From Szabonella sp046295215 (GTDB taxonomy: Bacteria; Pseudomonadota; Alphaproteobacteria; Rhodobacterales; Rhodobacteraceae), in assembly GCA_046295215.1 (NCBI GenBank), contig JBKBNP010000006.1, positions 26,668 through 90,667 of the forward strand: a stretch of DNA of 64,000 nucleotides, written 5' to 3'. The notes below the pieces were generated by a model. It did no database searches. It was not told the DNA's origin and was given only the letters and a program-made list of their open reading frames with translations. Below are positions 17,617 through 25,154 of this stretch, piece by piece. The position numbers and the translations under genes are program-made. How positions within the stretch are numbered: position 1 is the stretch's first letter; each line of letters starts with the position of its first letter.

Positions 17617-18303
17617 ATGGCCCTGCCGCTTTGCATATTCGATGCCTATGGCACGCTCTTTGACGTGGCAGGGGCCGCGCGACGGGCCGCTGCCGAACCG
17701 GGGCAGGCCGCCCTTGCCGCCTGCTGGCAGCGCCTTTCGCAGGATTGGCGGGCCAAGCAGCTCGAATACACCTGGCAACGCGCGATCACCGGCGACCACG
17801 CCGATTTCGGCCTCGTGACGGCGCAGGCGCTCGACTGGGCGATGGAGATGTGCGGTCTGGACGATGCACCCCTGCACGCGCGCCTGATGGCGCTTTACGA
17901 CGAATTGCCCGCCTATGCCGAAGTGCCTGCCATGCTGGCGCGACTCAAGGCCGCCGGGGCCAGAACGGCGATCCTTTCCAATGGCAGTCCCGCGATGCTG
18001 GCTGCCGCCATAGGCTCTGCCGGGATCGGTGGCAGTCTCGATGCGGTGCTGTCAGTGGAAGCCGTGGGCCGCTTCAAACCGGCTCCCGAGGTTTACGGGC
18101 TGGTCGAGGCGCATTTCGCGTTGCCGCCCGGGCGTGCGATGTTCGTGTCCTCGAATGGCTGGGATGTGGCGGCCGCTGCCGGTTTCGGCTTTCACACCGT
18201 CTGGGTGAACCGCGCGGGCCTGCCTGTTGACCGCCTGCCCCATCGCCCTGCCCGCATCCTGTCCGACCTTTCCTCCATTCCCGACCTGCCGGAGTTTCAA
18301 TGA
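17617..18303 (+). CDS. Haloacid dehalogenase, type II (HAD superfamily)
   Basis: This is a 228-residue HAD-fold enzyme close to (S)-2-haloacid dehalogenases, which hydrolyse 2-haloalkanoic acids to 2-hydroxy acids. Motif I is FDAYGTLFDV with the Asp nucleophile. Motif II is in AILSNGSP, the motif III Lys in VGRFKPAPEVY, and motif IV in FVSSNGWDVAAAAGFGF. The SSNGWD stretch is characteristic of the L-2-haloacid dehalogenase subgroup. The start at MALPLCIFD is chosen because the 40 upstream in-frame codons look like a non-coding leader. The stop overlaps the next alpha/beta hydrolase start as ATGA, implying a shared function. Confidence 0.85.
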   Translation: MALPLCIFDAYGTLFDVAGAARRAAAEPGQAALAACWQRLSQDWRAKQLEYTWQRAITGDHADFGLVTAQALDWAMEMCGLDDAPLHARLMALYDELPAYAEVPAMLARLKAAGARTAILSNGSPAMLAAAIGSAGIGGSLDAVLSVEAVGRFKPAPEVYGLVEAHFALPPGRAMFVSSNGWDVAAAAGFGFHTVWVNRAGLPVDRLPHRPARILSDLSSIPDLPEFQ

Positions 18304-19145
18304 CCGACTTCTTCACCGCATCCGACGGCGCCAGCCTTGCCTATCGCGACGAAGGGGCGGGCGCGCCGATCCTGTGCCTTGCCGGGCTGACCCGCACCAT
18401 GGCGGATTTCGACTACATGATCCCGCATCTGCCGCCCTGCCGGGTGATCCGCATGGATTACCGGGGGCGCGGGGCCAGCGACCGGACCGGGGCCGCAACC
18501 TATACCGTGCCCCAGGAGGCGCGCGACGCGCTGGACCTTCTCGACCATCTCGGGGTGGCGCGGGCGGCGGTGCTGGGCACCTCGCGCGGCGGGTTGATCG
18601 CGATGATGCTGGCGGCGGTCGCAAAGGACCGGCTGGCGGGCATCTGCCTCAATGACATCGGCCCCGAGATTGCCCGTCCGGGGCTGGAACGGATCATGGA
18701 TTACGTCGGCCGCAACCCGCGCGTGAAAACCCATGCCGAACTGGCCGAGGCCCTGCCCCGCAACATGCCCGGGTTCCACAATGTGCCGCCCGACCGCTGG
18801 CTGGCCGATGCGCGACTGCATTATGGCGCCACCCCGGACGGGCTGCGCATCACCTATGACCCGGCCCTGCGCGAGGCATTCCTGGCGGCGTTCAACGGGT
18901 CCGAGGTCGATCTCTGGCCGCTCTTCGACGCCTGTGCGGGCCTGCCGCTGGCGCTGATCCGGGGGGCGAATTCGGACCTGCTGGCCCCGGCCACCGCCGC
19001 CGAGATGCGCCGCCGTCGCCCGGACATGATCTTTGCCGATGTGCCGGACCGCGCGCATATCCCCTTTCTCGACGAACCCGAAAGCCTGGCCGTGCTGCGC
19101 GGCTTTCTGGACGCGGTCAGAAATCGAGCCACAGACCCAGCTTGA
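18300..19145 (+). CDS. Alpha/beta hydrolase
   Basis: This is a 281-residue alpha/beta-fold hydrolase. The nucleophile elbow is GTSRGG (in AAVLGTSRGGLIAMM). The His is in PDRAHIPFLDEPES, and an acid residue is probably in IRGANSDLL. LTRTMADFDYMIPHL lies near the oxyanion region. The substrate is unknown; relatives include esterases and C-C bond hydrolases. It is translationally coupled to the haloacid dehalogenase by an ATGA overlap. Its 3' end overlaps the convergent minus-strand gene by 29 bp. Confidence 0.83.
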   Translation: MTDFFTASDGASLAYRDEGAGAPILCLAGLTRTMADFDYMIPHLPPCRVIRMDYRGRGASDRTGAATYTVPQEARDALDLLDHLGVARAAVLGTSRGGLIAMMLAAVAKDRLAGICLNDIGPEIARPGLERIMDYVGRNPRVKTHAELAEALPRNMPGFHNVPPDRWLADARLHYGATPDGLRITYDPALREAFLAAFNGSEVDLWPLFDACAGLPLALIRGANSDLLAPATAAEMRRRRPDMIFADVPDRAHIPFLDEPESLAVLRGFLDAVRNRATDPA

Positions 19146-19800
19146 CTCGCGCATCCCGCGGCCCAAGCACGCCCACCGAAGGTGCCGCAACCAGATGCGC
19201 GCGCCCGAATTTCACCGCCGCCGCAGGCTCGATCCGCAACTGGGGCTTGCCCCCCTGCCGCATCCAGCCCTGCGCCTGCACCATCAGCTTGATCCGGTCA
19301 TGTGGCGAAAGCCCGATCGTGGCATCGAGCTTGCCGCTATGACGCGCGCCAATCCAGTCCTTGGTGACAACCCGTTCTACCTGAGCTTCCAGAACCATCC
19401 AGCCATTGCCCCAGCGGCTTTCGAACCCCTTGCCCCAGAACAGGCCTGCCCGCACGGCCAACTCGCCGGTGCCCGCCATATGCGCCCAGCTTCGCGCGGC
19501 AAGGCTCTCGCGCGTCTCCACCGCCAGCCCGGCGGAAAGGATGGCGCCGCCCTTGCCGCGCCAGACCGGATGATGGACAAACCCGGCCACGGAGGGCTGC
19601 GCATGGCCCTTGGCGCGCGTCGCCTCCACCCCCAGCGTCCAGTCGGCCCCGATGCCGTATTCGGCATGGATCTGCTGGCGCGTGCCATCGCTGCTGATCG
19701 CGACGAACCCCGCCCCCTTGTCGCGCGGCCAAGGGCCCGCCGCCACCGCAGGGGCCGCGCAAAGCCAGATCACCAGCGCCAGTCGCCCCCGCATGCGCAC
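19117..19800 (-). CDS. Putative exported beta-barrel-like protein
   Basis: This is a 227-residue protein I do not recognise by name. MRMRGRLALVIWLCAAPAVAA is a signal peptide (the Met at residue 3 is an alternative start). The mature part alternates short amphipathic strands, for example WTLGVEATRAKGHAQPSV and RKLD-like stretches, and ends in the aromatic LGLWLDF. This is the pattern of small outer-membrane beta-barrels, and the terminal Phe fits Omp recognition. The 3' end overlaps the convergent hydrolase gene by 29 bp. A degenerate CtrA-like site lies 34 bp upstream. The function is unknown. Confidence 0.6.
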   Translation of the reverse strand: MRMRGRLALVIWLCAAPAVAAGPWPRDKGAGFVAISSDGTRQQIHAEYGIGADWTLGVEATRAKGHAQPSVAGFVHHPVWRGKGGAILSAGLAVETRESLAARSWAHMAGTGELAVRAGLFWGKGFESRWGNGWMVLEAQVERVVTKDWIGARHSGKLDATIGLSPHDRIKLMVQAQGWMRQGGKPQLRIEPAAAVKFGRAHLVAAPSVGVLGPRDARVKLGLWLDF

Positions 19801-19833
19801 CGCCTTTCACCCTGCAGCCTGCGCTCTTGAGCG

Positions 19834-19848
19834 TTAACGATCCGTAAA
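19834..19848. promoter_or_regulatory. Degenerate CtrA-like site
   Basis: TTAACGATCCGTAAA fits TTAA-N7-TTAA with one mismatch. It lies between the divergent genes at 19800 (minus) and 19929 (plus). A single mismatch is common by chance, so this is only a candidate. Confidence 0.25.
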
Positions 19849-19928
19849 CGACACCCTGCACTCCCCGCCTTCCCCCCGCGCGGCAAGCCGCTATAACTGC
19901 CCGCAGCCCCCGCAAAAAGGATCCGCCC

Positions 19929-20906
19929 ATGACCAGCATCGCAATGATCGAGGCCGCCGCCGCCCGCGCCCGCGGCCATGTGCGGGTCACGCCGCTCCTG
20001 ACCTCGCCCTTTCTGGACCGGATCGCAGGGCGGCGGGTTTTCGTCAAGGCCGAGGCGCTGCAACATACCGGCTCGTTCAAGTTCCGGGGCGCATGGTCGG
20101 CGATTTCGGCGCTTGACCCGGATCTGCGGGCGCGCGGCGTCATCGCCTTTTCCTCGGGCAATCACGCGCAGGGCGTGGCCCATGCGGCGGCGCTCCACGG
20201 CATCGCCTCGGTCATCATCATGCCCGACGATGCGCCGCGCATGAAGATCGACAACACAAGCGCGCTGGGGGCCGAGGTCGTGCTTTACGACCGCGCAGGC
20301 GGCGAGGACCGCGACGCCATCGGCGCGCGGCTTTCTGCCGAACGCGGGCTGACGCTCATCAAACCCTTCGACAATGCGCAGGTGATCGCCGGGCAAGGCA
20401 CCTCCGGGCTTGAAATCGCGGCCCAGGCGGCAGAGGCCGGCGTGACCGCCGCCGATGTGCTGGTCTGTTGCGGCGGCGGCGGGCTGACCTCGGGCATTGC
20501 GCTGGCGCTGGAGGCCCGCGCCCCCGGCCTGCGTGCCCGCCCCTGCGAACCCGAGGGTTTCGACGATGTCACCCGCAGCCTCGCGACCGGACAACCCGCC
20601 CGCAACGCAGCACCCACCGGGTCGATCTGCGACGCGATCCTGACGCCCACGCCGGGGGATCTGACCCTGCCGGTGATGCAGCGGCTTTGCGGCCCCGGCC
20701 TTGTCGTCACCGATGACGAGGCGCTGGAGGCGATGGCGCTGGCCTGGGCGCGGCTGAAACTGGTGCTGGAACCGGGCGGCGCGGTCGCGCTGGCCGCCGC
20801 CTTGTTCCGACCCGACCGGATCGAGGGCGATGCGGTGATCGCGCTGGCCTCTGGCGGCAATGTCGACGCCCCGGTCTTTGCCCGCGCGCTGGCCCGGCTG
20901 CCGTGA
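19929..20906 (+). CDS. Threonine/serine dehydratase-like PLP enzyme
   Basis: This is a 325-residue fold-type II PLP enzyme. Lys51 in HTGSFKFRGA is the Schiff-base lysine. SSGNHAQG binds the substrate carboxylate and CCGGGGLTSG binds the PLP phosphate. The size and motifs fit catabolic threonine dehydratase or serine racemase without a regulatory ACT domain. Likely reactions are Thr to 2-oxobutyrate plus ammonia, or Ser deamination or racemization. ATCCGCCC precedes the ATG. The stop overlaps the GTG start of the next hydrolase (GTGA, 20903-20906). Confidence 0.86.
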   Translation: MTSIAMIEAAAARARGHVRVTPLLTSPFLDRIAGRRVFVKAEALQHTGSFKFRGAWSAISALDPDLRARGVIAFSSGNHAQGVAHAAALHGIASVIIMPDDAPRMKIDNTSALGAEVVLYDRAGGEDRDAIGARLSAERGLTLIKPFDNAQVIAGQGTSGLEIAAQAAEAGVTAADVLVCCGGGGLTSGIALALEARAPGLRARPCEPEGFDDVTRSLATGQPARNAAPTGSICDAILTPTPGDLTLPVMQRLCGPGLVVTDDEALEAMALAWARLKLVLEPGGAVALAAALFRPDRIEGDAVIALASGGNVDAPVFARALARLP

Positions 20907-21670
20907 CCGGCCTGCATCTGGTCGCGGCGGGACCGCCCGGGGGCGCGCCCCTGATCCTGCTGCACGGGCTCGGGCTCGATCTGCGGCTCTGGGAGGGCCT
21001 GATGGCGCATTTGCCGCCCGGGCTGCACCTGCTGCAACCGGATCTGCCGGGGCACGGCGCCTCACCCCGCCTCGCAACACCCAGCATGGGCGGCCTGATC
21101 CGCGCGGTGGAACAGGCGCTGGACGCACGGGGCGTCACCGGCGCGGTGATCCTCGGCCACGGCCTTGGCGGGCTGATCGCGCAGGGGCTGGCCGTCAAGC
21201 GGCTCGACCTGATCCGCGCCATGGTGCTGACCGCAACCGGCACGCGGCTTTCGGCCCGCAGCGTCTGGGACAGGCGGATCGCATCTGTCCGGCAGGGCGG
21301 AATGCCCGCAATCCTCCCCGAGATCGCCGGGACCTGGTTTGCCCCCGCGCAGCGCGGCTCCGATCTCGCCCGACTCTGGTCCGCGCGTCTCACCGAAATG
21401 GACCCCGCAGGCTGGACCGACGCCGCCGCGGCAATAGCGGGCAGCGATTTCCACCCGACCACCGCCACGCTGACCCTGCCAACCCTCGCCATCGCGGGCG
21501 GGCGCGATGCCGCCACCCCCGCCGACCTCCTGCGCGAAACCGCCGGTCTGATCCGGGGCAGCCGTTTCGCGCTGATCCCCCGCGCGGGCCATCTCGCCCC
21601 CGCCGAAACCCCCGCAGATTTCGCGGCCCCCCTTGCCGAATTCCTGCGCGCCATCGGCCATTGCGACTGA
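20903..21670 (+). CDS. Alpha/beta hydrolase-fold protein lacking the nucleophilic Ser
   Basis: This is a 255-residue protein resembling 3-oxoadipate enol-lactonase (PcaD) and related hydrolases. The start is GTG, overlapping the previous stop as GTGA. The oxyanion region LILLHGLGLDLRLWE is normal. Asp202 (AGGRDAATP) and His230 (PRAGHLAPAE) are at the expected triad places. The nucleophile elbow, normally G-x-S-x-G, reads G85-H-G87-L-G89, so Ser is replaced by Gly (codon GGC at 21161-21163). It is either catalytically dead, repurposed, or uses another mechanism. The fold otherwise appears complete. Confidence 0.78.
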   Translation: MTGLHLVAAGPPGGAPLILLHGLGLDLRLWEGLMAHLPPGLHLLQPDLPGHGASPRLATPSMGGLIRAVEQALDARGVTGAVILGHGLGGLIAQGLAVKRLDLIRAMVLTATGTRLSARSVWDRRIASVRQGGMPAILPEIAGTWFAPAQRGSDLARLWSARLTEMDPAGWTDAAAAIAGSDFHPTTATLTLPTLAIAGGRDAATPADLLRETAGLIRGSRFALIPRAGHLAPAETPADFAAPLAEFLRAIGHCD

Positions 21671-21680
21671 CCCTCCCTGC

Positions 21681-21763
21681 TTTTTCTGTCTCGAAATATC
21701 CTCGGGGGGAGGCGCTGCCCCGGCTCTGCCGGGGGAGCGCCCGGGGGGCGGACAGCCCCCCGC
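21681..21763. repeat. Dispersed GC-rich palindromic repeat, copy 1
   Basis: This copy begins TTTTTCTGTCTCGAAATATC, continues into a G run, then has nested inverted segments (GCGCTGCCCC / GGGGGAGCGC) and the end GGACAGCCCCCC. It shares the core AAATATCCTCGGGGGG with the copy at 32238 and is related to those at 42321 and 63242. It fills most of the 166 bp between two hydrolase genes. Confidence 0.65.
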
Positions 21764-21836
21764 CGCCACCCATGCCCCCCTTGCACCGCAGGGACGTCTC
21801 CCCTACCGATGGAGGCCAAGACGGAAAGGTCGGCAG

Positions 21837-22523
21837 ATGGCACGTATTCTTCTGATCCATGGCTCCTGCCACGGGGCCTGGTGCTGGCGCGATGTGCTGC
21901 CGCATCTGGTGGGCCATGATGTCCGCGCCATCGACCTGCCGGGCCATGGGGACGATCCCACCCCGGCCAGCGCGGTCACGCTCGACCTCTATGCCGAGGC
22001 GATCCTCGACCAGTGCGACGGGCCGACCTTTGTCGCAGGACATTCCATGGCGGGCTATCCGATCTCTGCCGCGGCCGAACGCGCGCCGGAAAAGATCGCG
22101 CGCCTGACCTATGTCTGCGCCTATCTTCCCCGGTCGGGCCTGTCGCTGGCCGACATGCGCCGCGCCGGTCCCCGCCAGCCGCTGCGCGAGGCGATCGAGG
22201 TTTCCGCCGATGGCGTGACCTTCTCCTTCCTCCCCGACATGCTGCATGACAAGCTCTATCACGACTGCCCCGAAGGAACGGTCGATTTCGCCAAGCCCCG
22301 GCTCACGCCCCAGCCGATCCGCCCGCAGGCGACCCCGATCGCGCTGACCGACCGCTTTGCCGCCGTCCCGAAACGCTATATCCGCTGCACCGAAGACCGC
22401 GCCATCCCGCCCGAATATCAGGCCGATATGGCAAAGGGGGCCGCCGAACGTTTCGAATTGCCCTGCGCCCATTCGCCCTTCTTTGCGATGCCGGAGCGGC
22501 TCGCGGCGCTTCTGACGCCATGA
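21837..22523 (+). CDS. Alpha/beta hydrolase, methylesterase/hydroxynitrile-lyase-like
   Basis: This is a 228-residue protein. It opens MARILLIHGSCHGAWCWRDV, the hallmark of the plant MES/HNL-like branch also common in bacteria. The nucleophile elbow is AGHSMAGYP, the acid is likely in TEDRAIPPEY, and the His is in LPCAHSPFF. It is probably an esterase acting on a small ester, substrate unknown. In-frame codons upstream of 21837 run through the repeat and are not believed to be coding. GGAAAGG stands upstream of the ATG used. The stop overlaps the MFS gene start as ATGA. Confidence 0.82.
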   Translation: MARILLIHGSCHGAWCWRDVLPHLVGHDVRAIDLPGHGDDPTPASAVTLDLYAEAILDQCDGPTFVAGHSMAGYPISAAAERAPEKIARLTYVCAYLPRSGLSLADMRRAGPRQPLREAIEVSADGVTFSFLPDMLHDKLYHDCPEGTVDFAKPRLTPQPIRPQATPIALTDRFAAVPKRYIRCTEDRAIPPEYQADMAKGAAERFELPCAHSPFFAMPERLAALLTP

Positions 22524-23767
22524 CAGACCAGCCCGCCCACGCGCGCGCGCCCACGCCCCGGCTCGCGCTCACCTTCATCCTCATCACGGTGGCGCTCGAC
22601 GCCATCGGCATCGGGCTGATCTTTCCGGTGATGCCCGACCTGATCGAGAGCGTGACCGGCGGCACGCTCTCGCAGGCCGCCCTCTGGGGCGGGGTTCTGG
22701 CCACCTCCTTTGCGGTGATGCAGTTCCTGTTCGGCCCCATTGTCGGCTCGCTGTCGGACCGGTTCGGGCGCAGGCCGGTGCTGCTGATCTCGCTCGGCGT
22801 CATGGCGGCGGGCTATCTGGGAATGGCGCTGGCACCGACGATCTGGATCCTGCTCGCCACCCGGATCGTTGCAGGGATCGCGGCGGCCACCCATTCCACC
22901 GCCACCGCCTTCATCGCCGACATCACCCCGCCCGAGGATCGTGGCCGCCGCTTCGGGCTGATCGGGGCGGCCTTCGGCACGGGCTTTGTGATGGGGCCGC
23001 TGATCGGCGGATTGCTGGCGAGCGTGGATCTGCACCTGCCCTTTCTGGCCGCGGGCGGGCTGGCGCTGGCCAACATGCTGTTCGGGATGATCGTGCTGCC
23101 CGAAACACTGCGCCCCGAAAACCGCCGCGCCTTCACGCTGCGCCGCGCCAATCCGCTGGGGGCGCTGCGCGCGGTCGGTCGTTTGCCGGGGCTGCGGGCG
23201 CTGCTGACGACCTTCCTGATCCTCGGCATCGCGATGAATGTCTATCCGGCGATCTGGGCGTTTTTCGGCAAGGCGCGGTTCGGCTGGGACACCACGATGA
23301 TCGGCTATTCGCTGGCGCTATACGGCGTGTCCTTCGCGCTGGGGCAGGCGCTGCTGGTCGGCCCGCTGATCCGGCGGCTGGGGGAACATCGCGCGGCGCT
23401 TTGGGGCATGTGGGTTGACATCGTGATGCTCACGGCGCTCGGGCTTGTCACCTCCCCCGTCATCGCGCTGATCCTGACGCCGATCACGGCGCTTGGCGGG
23501 GTGACGACGCCCGCGCTTCAGGCCATCCTCTCGCGCAACACGCCCGCCGATGCGCAGGGCGAGTTGCAGGGCGTTCTCGCCTCGCTCAACGCCATTGCGA
23601 TGATTGCGGCCCCGCTGCTGATGACGACGACCTTTGCCATCTTCACCGCCCCCGGTGCCCCCTTCTACGCCCCCGGGGCGCCCTTCCTTCTGGCTGCGCT
23701 GATGATGGTCGCGGTCATTGCCATCCACACCACCCGGCCCCGCGTTCAGGCGGGATTGCCGGGCTGA
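22520..23767 (+). CDS. MFS drug exporter, TetA-like
   Basis: This is a 415-residue integral membrane protein with about 12 hydrophobic helices. The MFS motif A in the loop between helices 2 and 3 reads GSLSDRFGRRPVLL. The opening LALTFILITVALDAIGIGLIFPVMP has the Asp in helix 1 typical of the TCR/Tet (DHA1) subfamily of proton-coupled drug exporters. Chromosomal members without a nearby TetR repressor are often housekeeping, so tetracycline resistance is not implied. It is coupled by ATGA to the esterase gene before it. Confidence 0.88.
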   Translation: MTDQPAHARAPTPRLALTFILITVALDAIGIGLIFPVMPDLIESVTGGTLSQAALWGGVLATSFAVMQFLFGPIVGSLSDRFGRRPVLLISLGVMAAGYLGMALAPTIWILLATRIVAGIAAATHSTATAFIADITPPEDRGRRFGLIGAAFGTGFVMGPLIGGLLASVDLHLPFLAAGGLALANMLFGMIVLPETLRPENRRAFTLRRANPLGALRAVGRLPGLRALLTTFLILGIAMNVYPAIWAFFGKARFGWDTTMIGYSLALYGVSFALGQALLVGPLIRRLGEHRAALWGMWVDIVMLTALGLVTSPVIALILTPITALGGVTTPALQAILSRNTPADAQGELQGVLASLNAIAMIAAPLLMTTTFAIFTAPGAPFYAPGAPFLLAALMMVAVIAIHTTRPRVQAGLPG

Positions 23768-23786
23768 GCCATTGAAAGGAGCCGTC

Positions 23787-25022
23787 ATGCGCCTCAAGGA
23801 TCTGGAGATCTTCATCGTTTCCCCCCCGGCCCCCGGCTGGGGCGGGCGCTACTGGATCTTTCCGAAACTGACCACGGAGTGCGGCATTGTCGGCTATGGC
23901 GAATGTTACGCCTCCACCGTCGGCCCCGCCGCCATGGTCGCGGTGATCGAGGATGTCTTTGCCCGCCACATGGAGGGCGAGAACCCCGAGAATATCGAAC
24001 TGATGTTCCGCCGGGCCTATTCCTCGGGCTTCACGCAGCGCCCCGATCCCACGGTGATGGGCGCCTTTTCGGGGCTGGAGATTGCCTGCTGGGACATTCT
24101 GGGCAAGGCCCGCGGGCGGCCCGTCTGGGCGCTTCTGGGCGGGCGGATGAATGACCGCATCCGCAGTTACACCTATCTTTACCCCGCCCCCGGGCAAGAG
24201 AGCGCCGCCTTCTGGATCAACCCCGACATGGCTGCCGAGGCTGCCCTGCGCTTTGTGAATCTCGGGTTTACGGCGGTTAAATTCGACCCGGCAGGCCCCT
24301 ACACCATCCGCGGCGGCCACCACCCGGCGATGTCGGACATCACCCGCTCGGTGGCCTTCTGCCGCGCCATCCGCGAGGCGGTGGGGGACCGGGCGGATCT
24401 CTTGTTCGGCACGCATGGGCAGTTCACCACGCCGGGTGCGATCCGGCTGGGGCAGGCGTTGGAACCTTACCTGCCGCTCTGGTATGAAGAACCGATCCCG
24501 CCCGACAACCTTGCGGAATTCGCCACCGTCGCGGCTGCCGTGCGCATCCCGCTGGCCACGGGCGAGCGGTTGACCACCAAGGCCGAGTTCGGCGCGCTGT
24601 TGCGCCATGGCGGGGTCAAGATCCTGCAACCGGCCCTTGGCCGGGTCGGCGGCATCTGGGAAGCCAAGAAGATCGCTGCCATGGCCGAGATCTACAATGC
24701 CGAAATGGCCCCGCATCTTTATGCCGGGCCGGTGGAATGGGCGGCGAACATCCATCTGGCCACCTCGATCCCCAACCTTCTGCTGGCCGAAACCATCGAG
24801 ACGGGGGGCAGCTTCCATCTGGCGCTGATCGGCCAGTCGATCCGCTGGGAAGAGGGTTACATCATCCCGCCCGAAGCCCCCGGCCTCGGCATCGCCTTCG
24901 ACGAGGATCTGGCGCGCGCGCATCCCTATACCGGCACCCGCCTGCATCTGGAAATGCAGGAGGCGCCCTGCGACTATCGCCATGGCAATGCCTTCGAGGG
25001 CGGTGCGCCTGCGGGCACCTGA
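23787..25022 (+). CDS. Mandelate racemase / muconate lactonizing enzyme family protein
   Basis: This is a 411-residue enolase-superfamily enzyme with an N-terminal capping domain (residues about 1-125) and a beta-barrel. Conserved metal or acid positions are visible in LLFGTHGQFTT, LWYEEPIPPDN and ATGERLTTKAEF. A C-terminal stretch, YAGPVEWAANIHLATSIPN, lines the barrel. It is probably a sugar-acid dehydratase or racemase, but the substrate cannot be assigned. AAAGGAG lies before the ATG at 23787, 19 bp after the exporter gene, so the two may be co-transcribed. It is the last gene before the convergent glnA. Confidence 0.85.
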   Translation: MRLKDLEIFIVSPPAPGWGGRYWIFPKLTTECGIVGYGECYASTVGPAAMVAVIEDVFARHMEGENPENIELMFRRAYSSGFTQRPDPTVMGAFSGLEIACWDILGKARGRPVWALLGGRMNDRIRSYTYLYPAPGQESAAFWINPDMAAEAALRFVNLGFTAVKFDPAGPYTIRGGHHPAMSDITRSVAFCRAIREAVGDRADLLFGTHGQFTTPGAIRLGQALEPYLPLWYEEPIPPDNLAEFATVAAAVRIPLATGERLTTKAEFGALLRHGGVKILQPALGRVGGIWEAKKIAAMAEIYNAEMAPHLYAGPVEWAANIHLATSIPNLLLAETIETGGSFHLALIGQSIRWEEGYIIPPEAPGLGIAFDEDLARAHPYTGTRLHLEMQEAPCDYRHGNAFEGGAPAGT

Positions 25023-25110
25023 GCCCGCGCGTCAGGGCTGACGGCTTTCATCGCTCCGCGTGCCGCAGCGGGGAAGCCCGTCAGGGTGGAAAAGCGACGC
25101 GGGAAAGGAA

Positions 25111-25132
25111 AAGGCGCCCCGGAGGGCGCCTT
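25111..25132 (-). terminator. Rho-independent terminator of glnA
   Basis: An 8-bp perfect stem (AAGGCGCC / GGCGCCTT) with a 6-base loop lies 22 bp beyond the glnA stop. On the minus strand it is followed by a T/C-rich run (TTCCTTTCCC). Confidence 0.7.
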
Positions 25133-25154
25133 TCCAGGTTCTGCGATCCGGGGA

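Noticed and set aside
22520..23767. Antibiotic-resistance island suggested by a Tet-type exporter
   Set aside because: No TetR repressor, integron or mobile element is adjacent, and the gene is coupled to a chromosomal esterase gene, so it looks like a housekeeping exporter.
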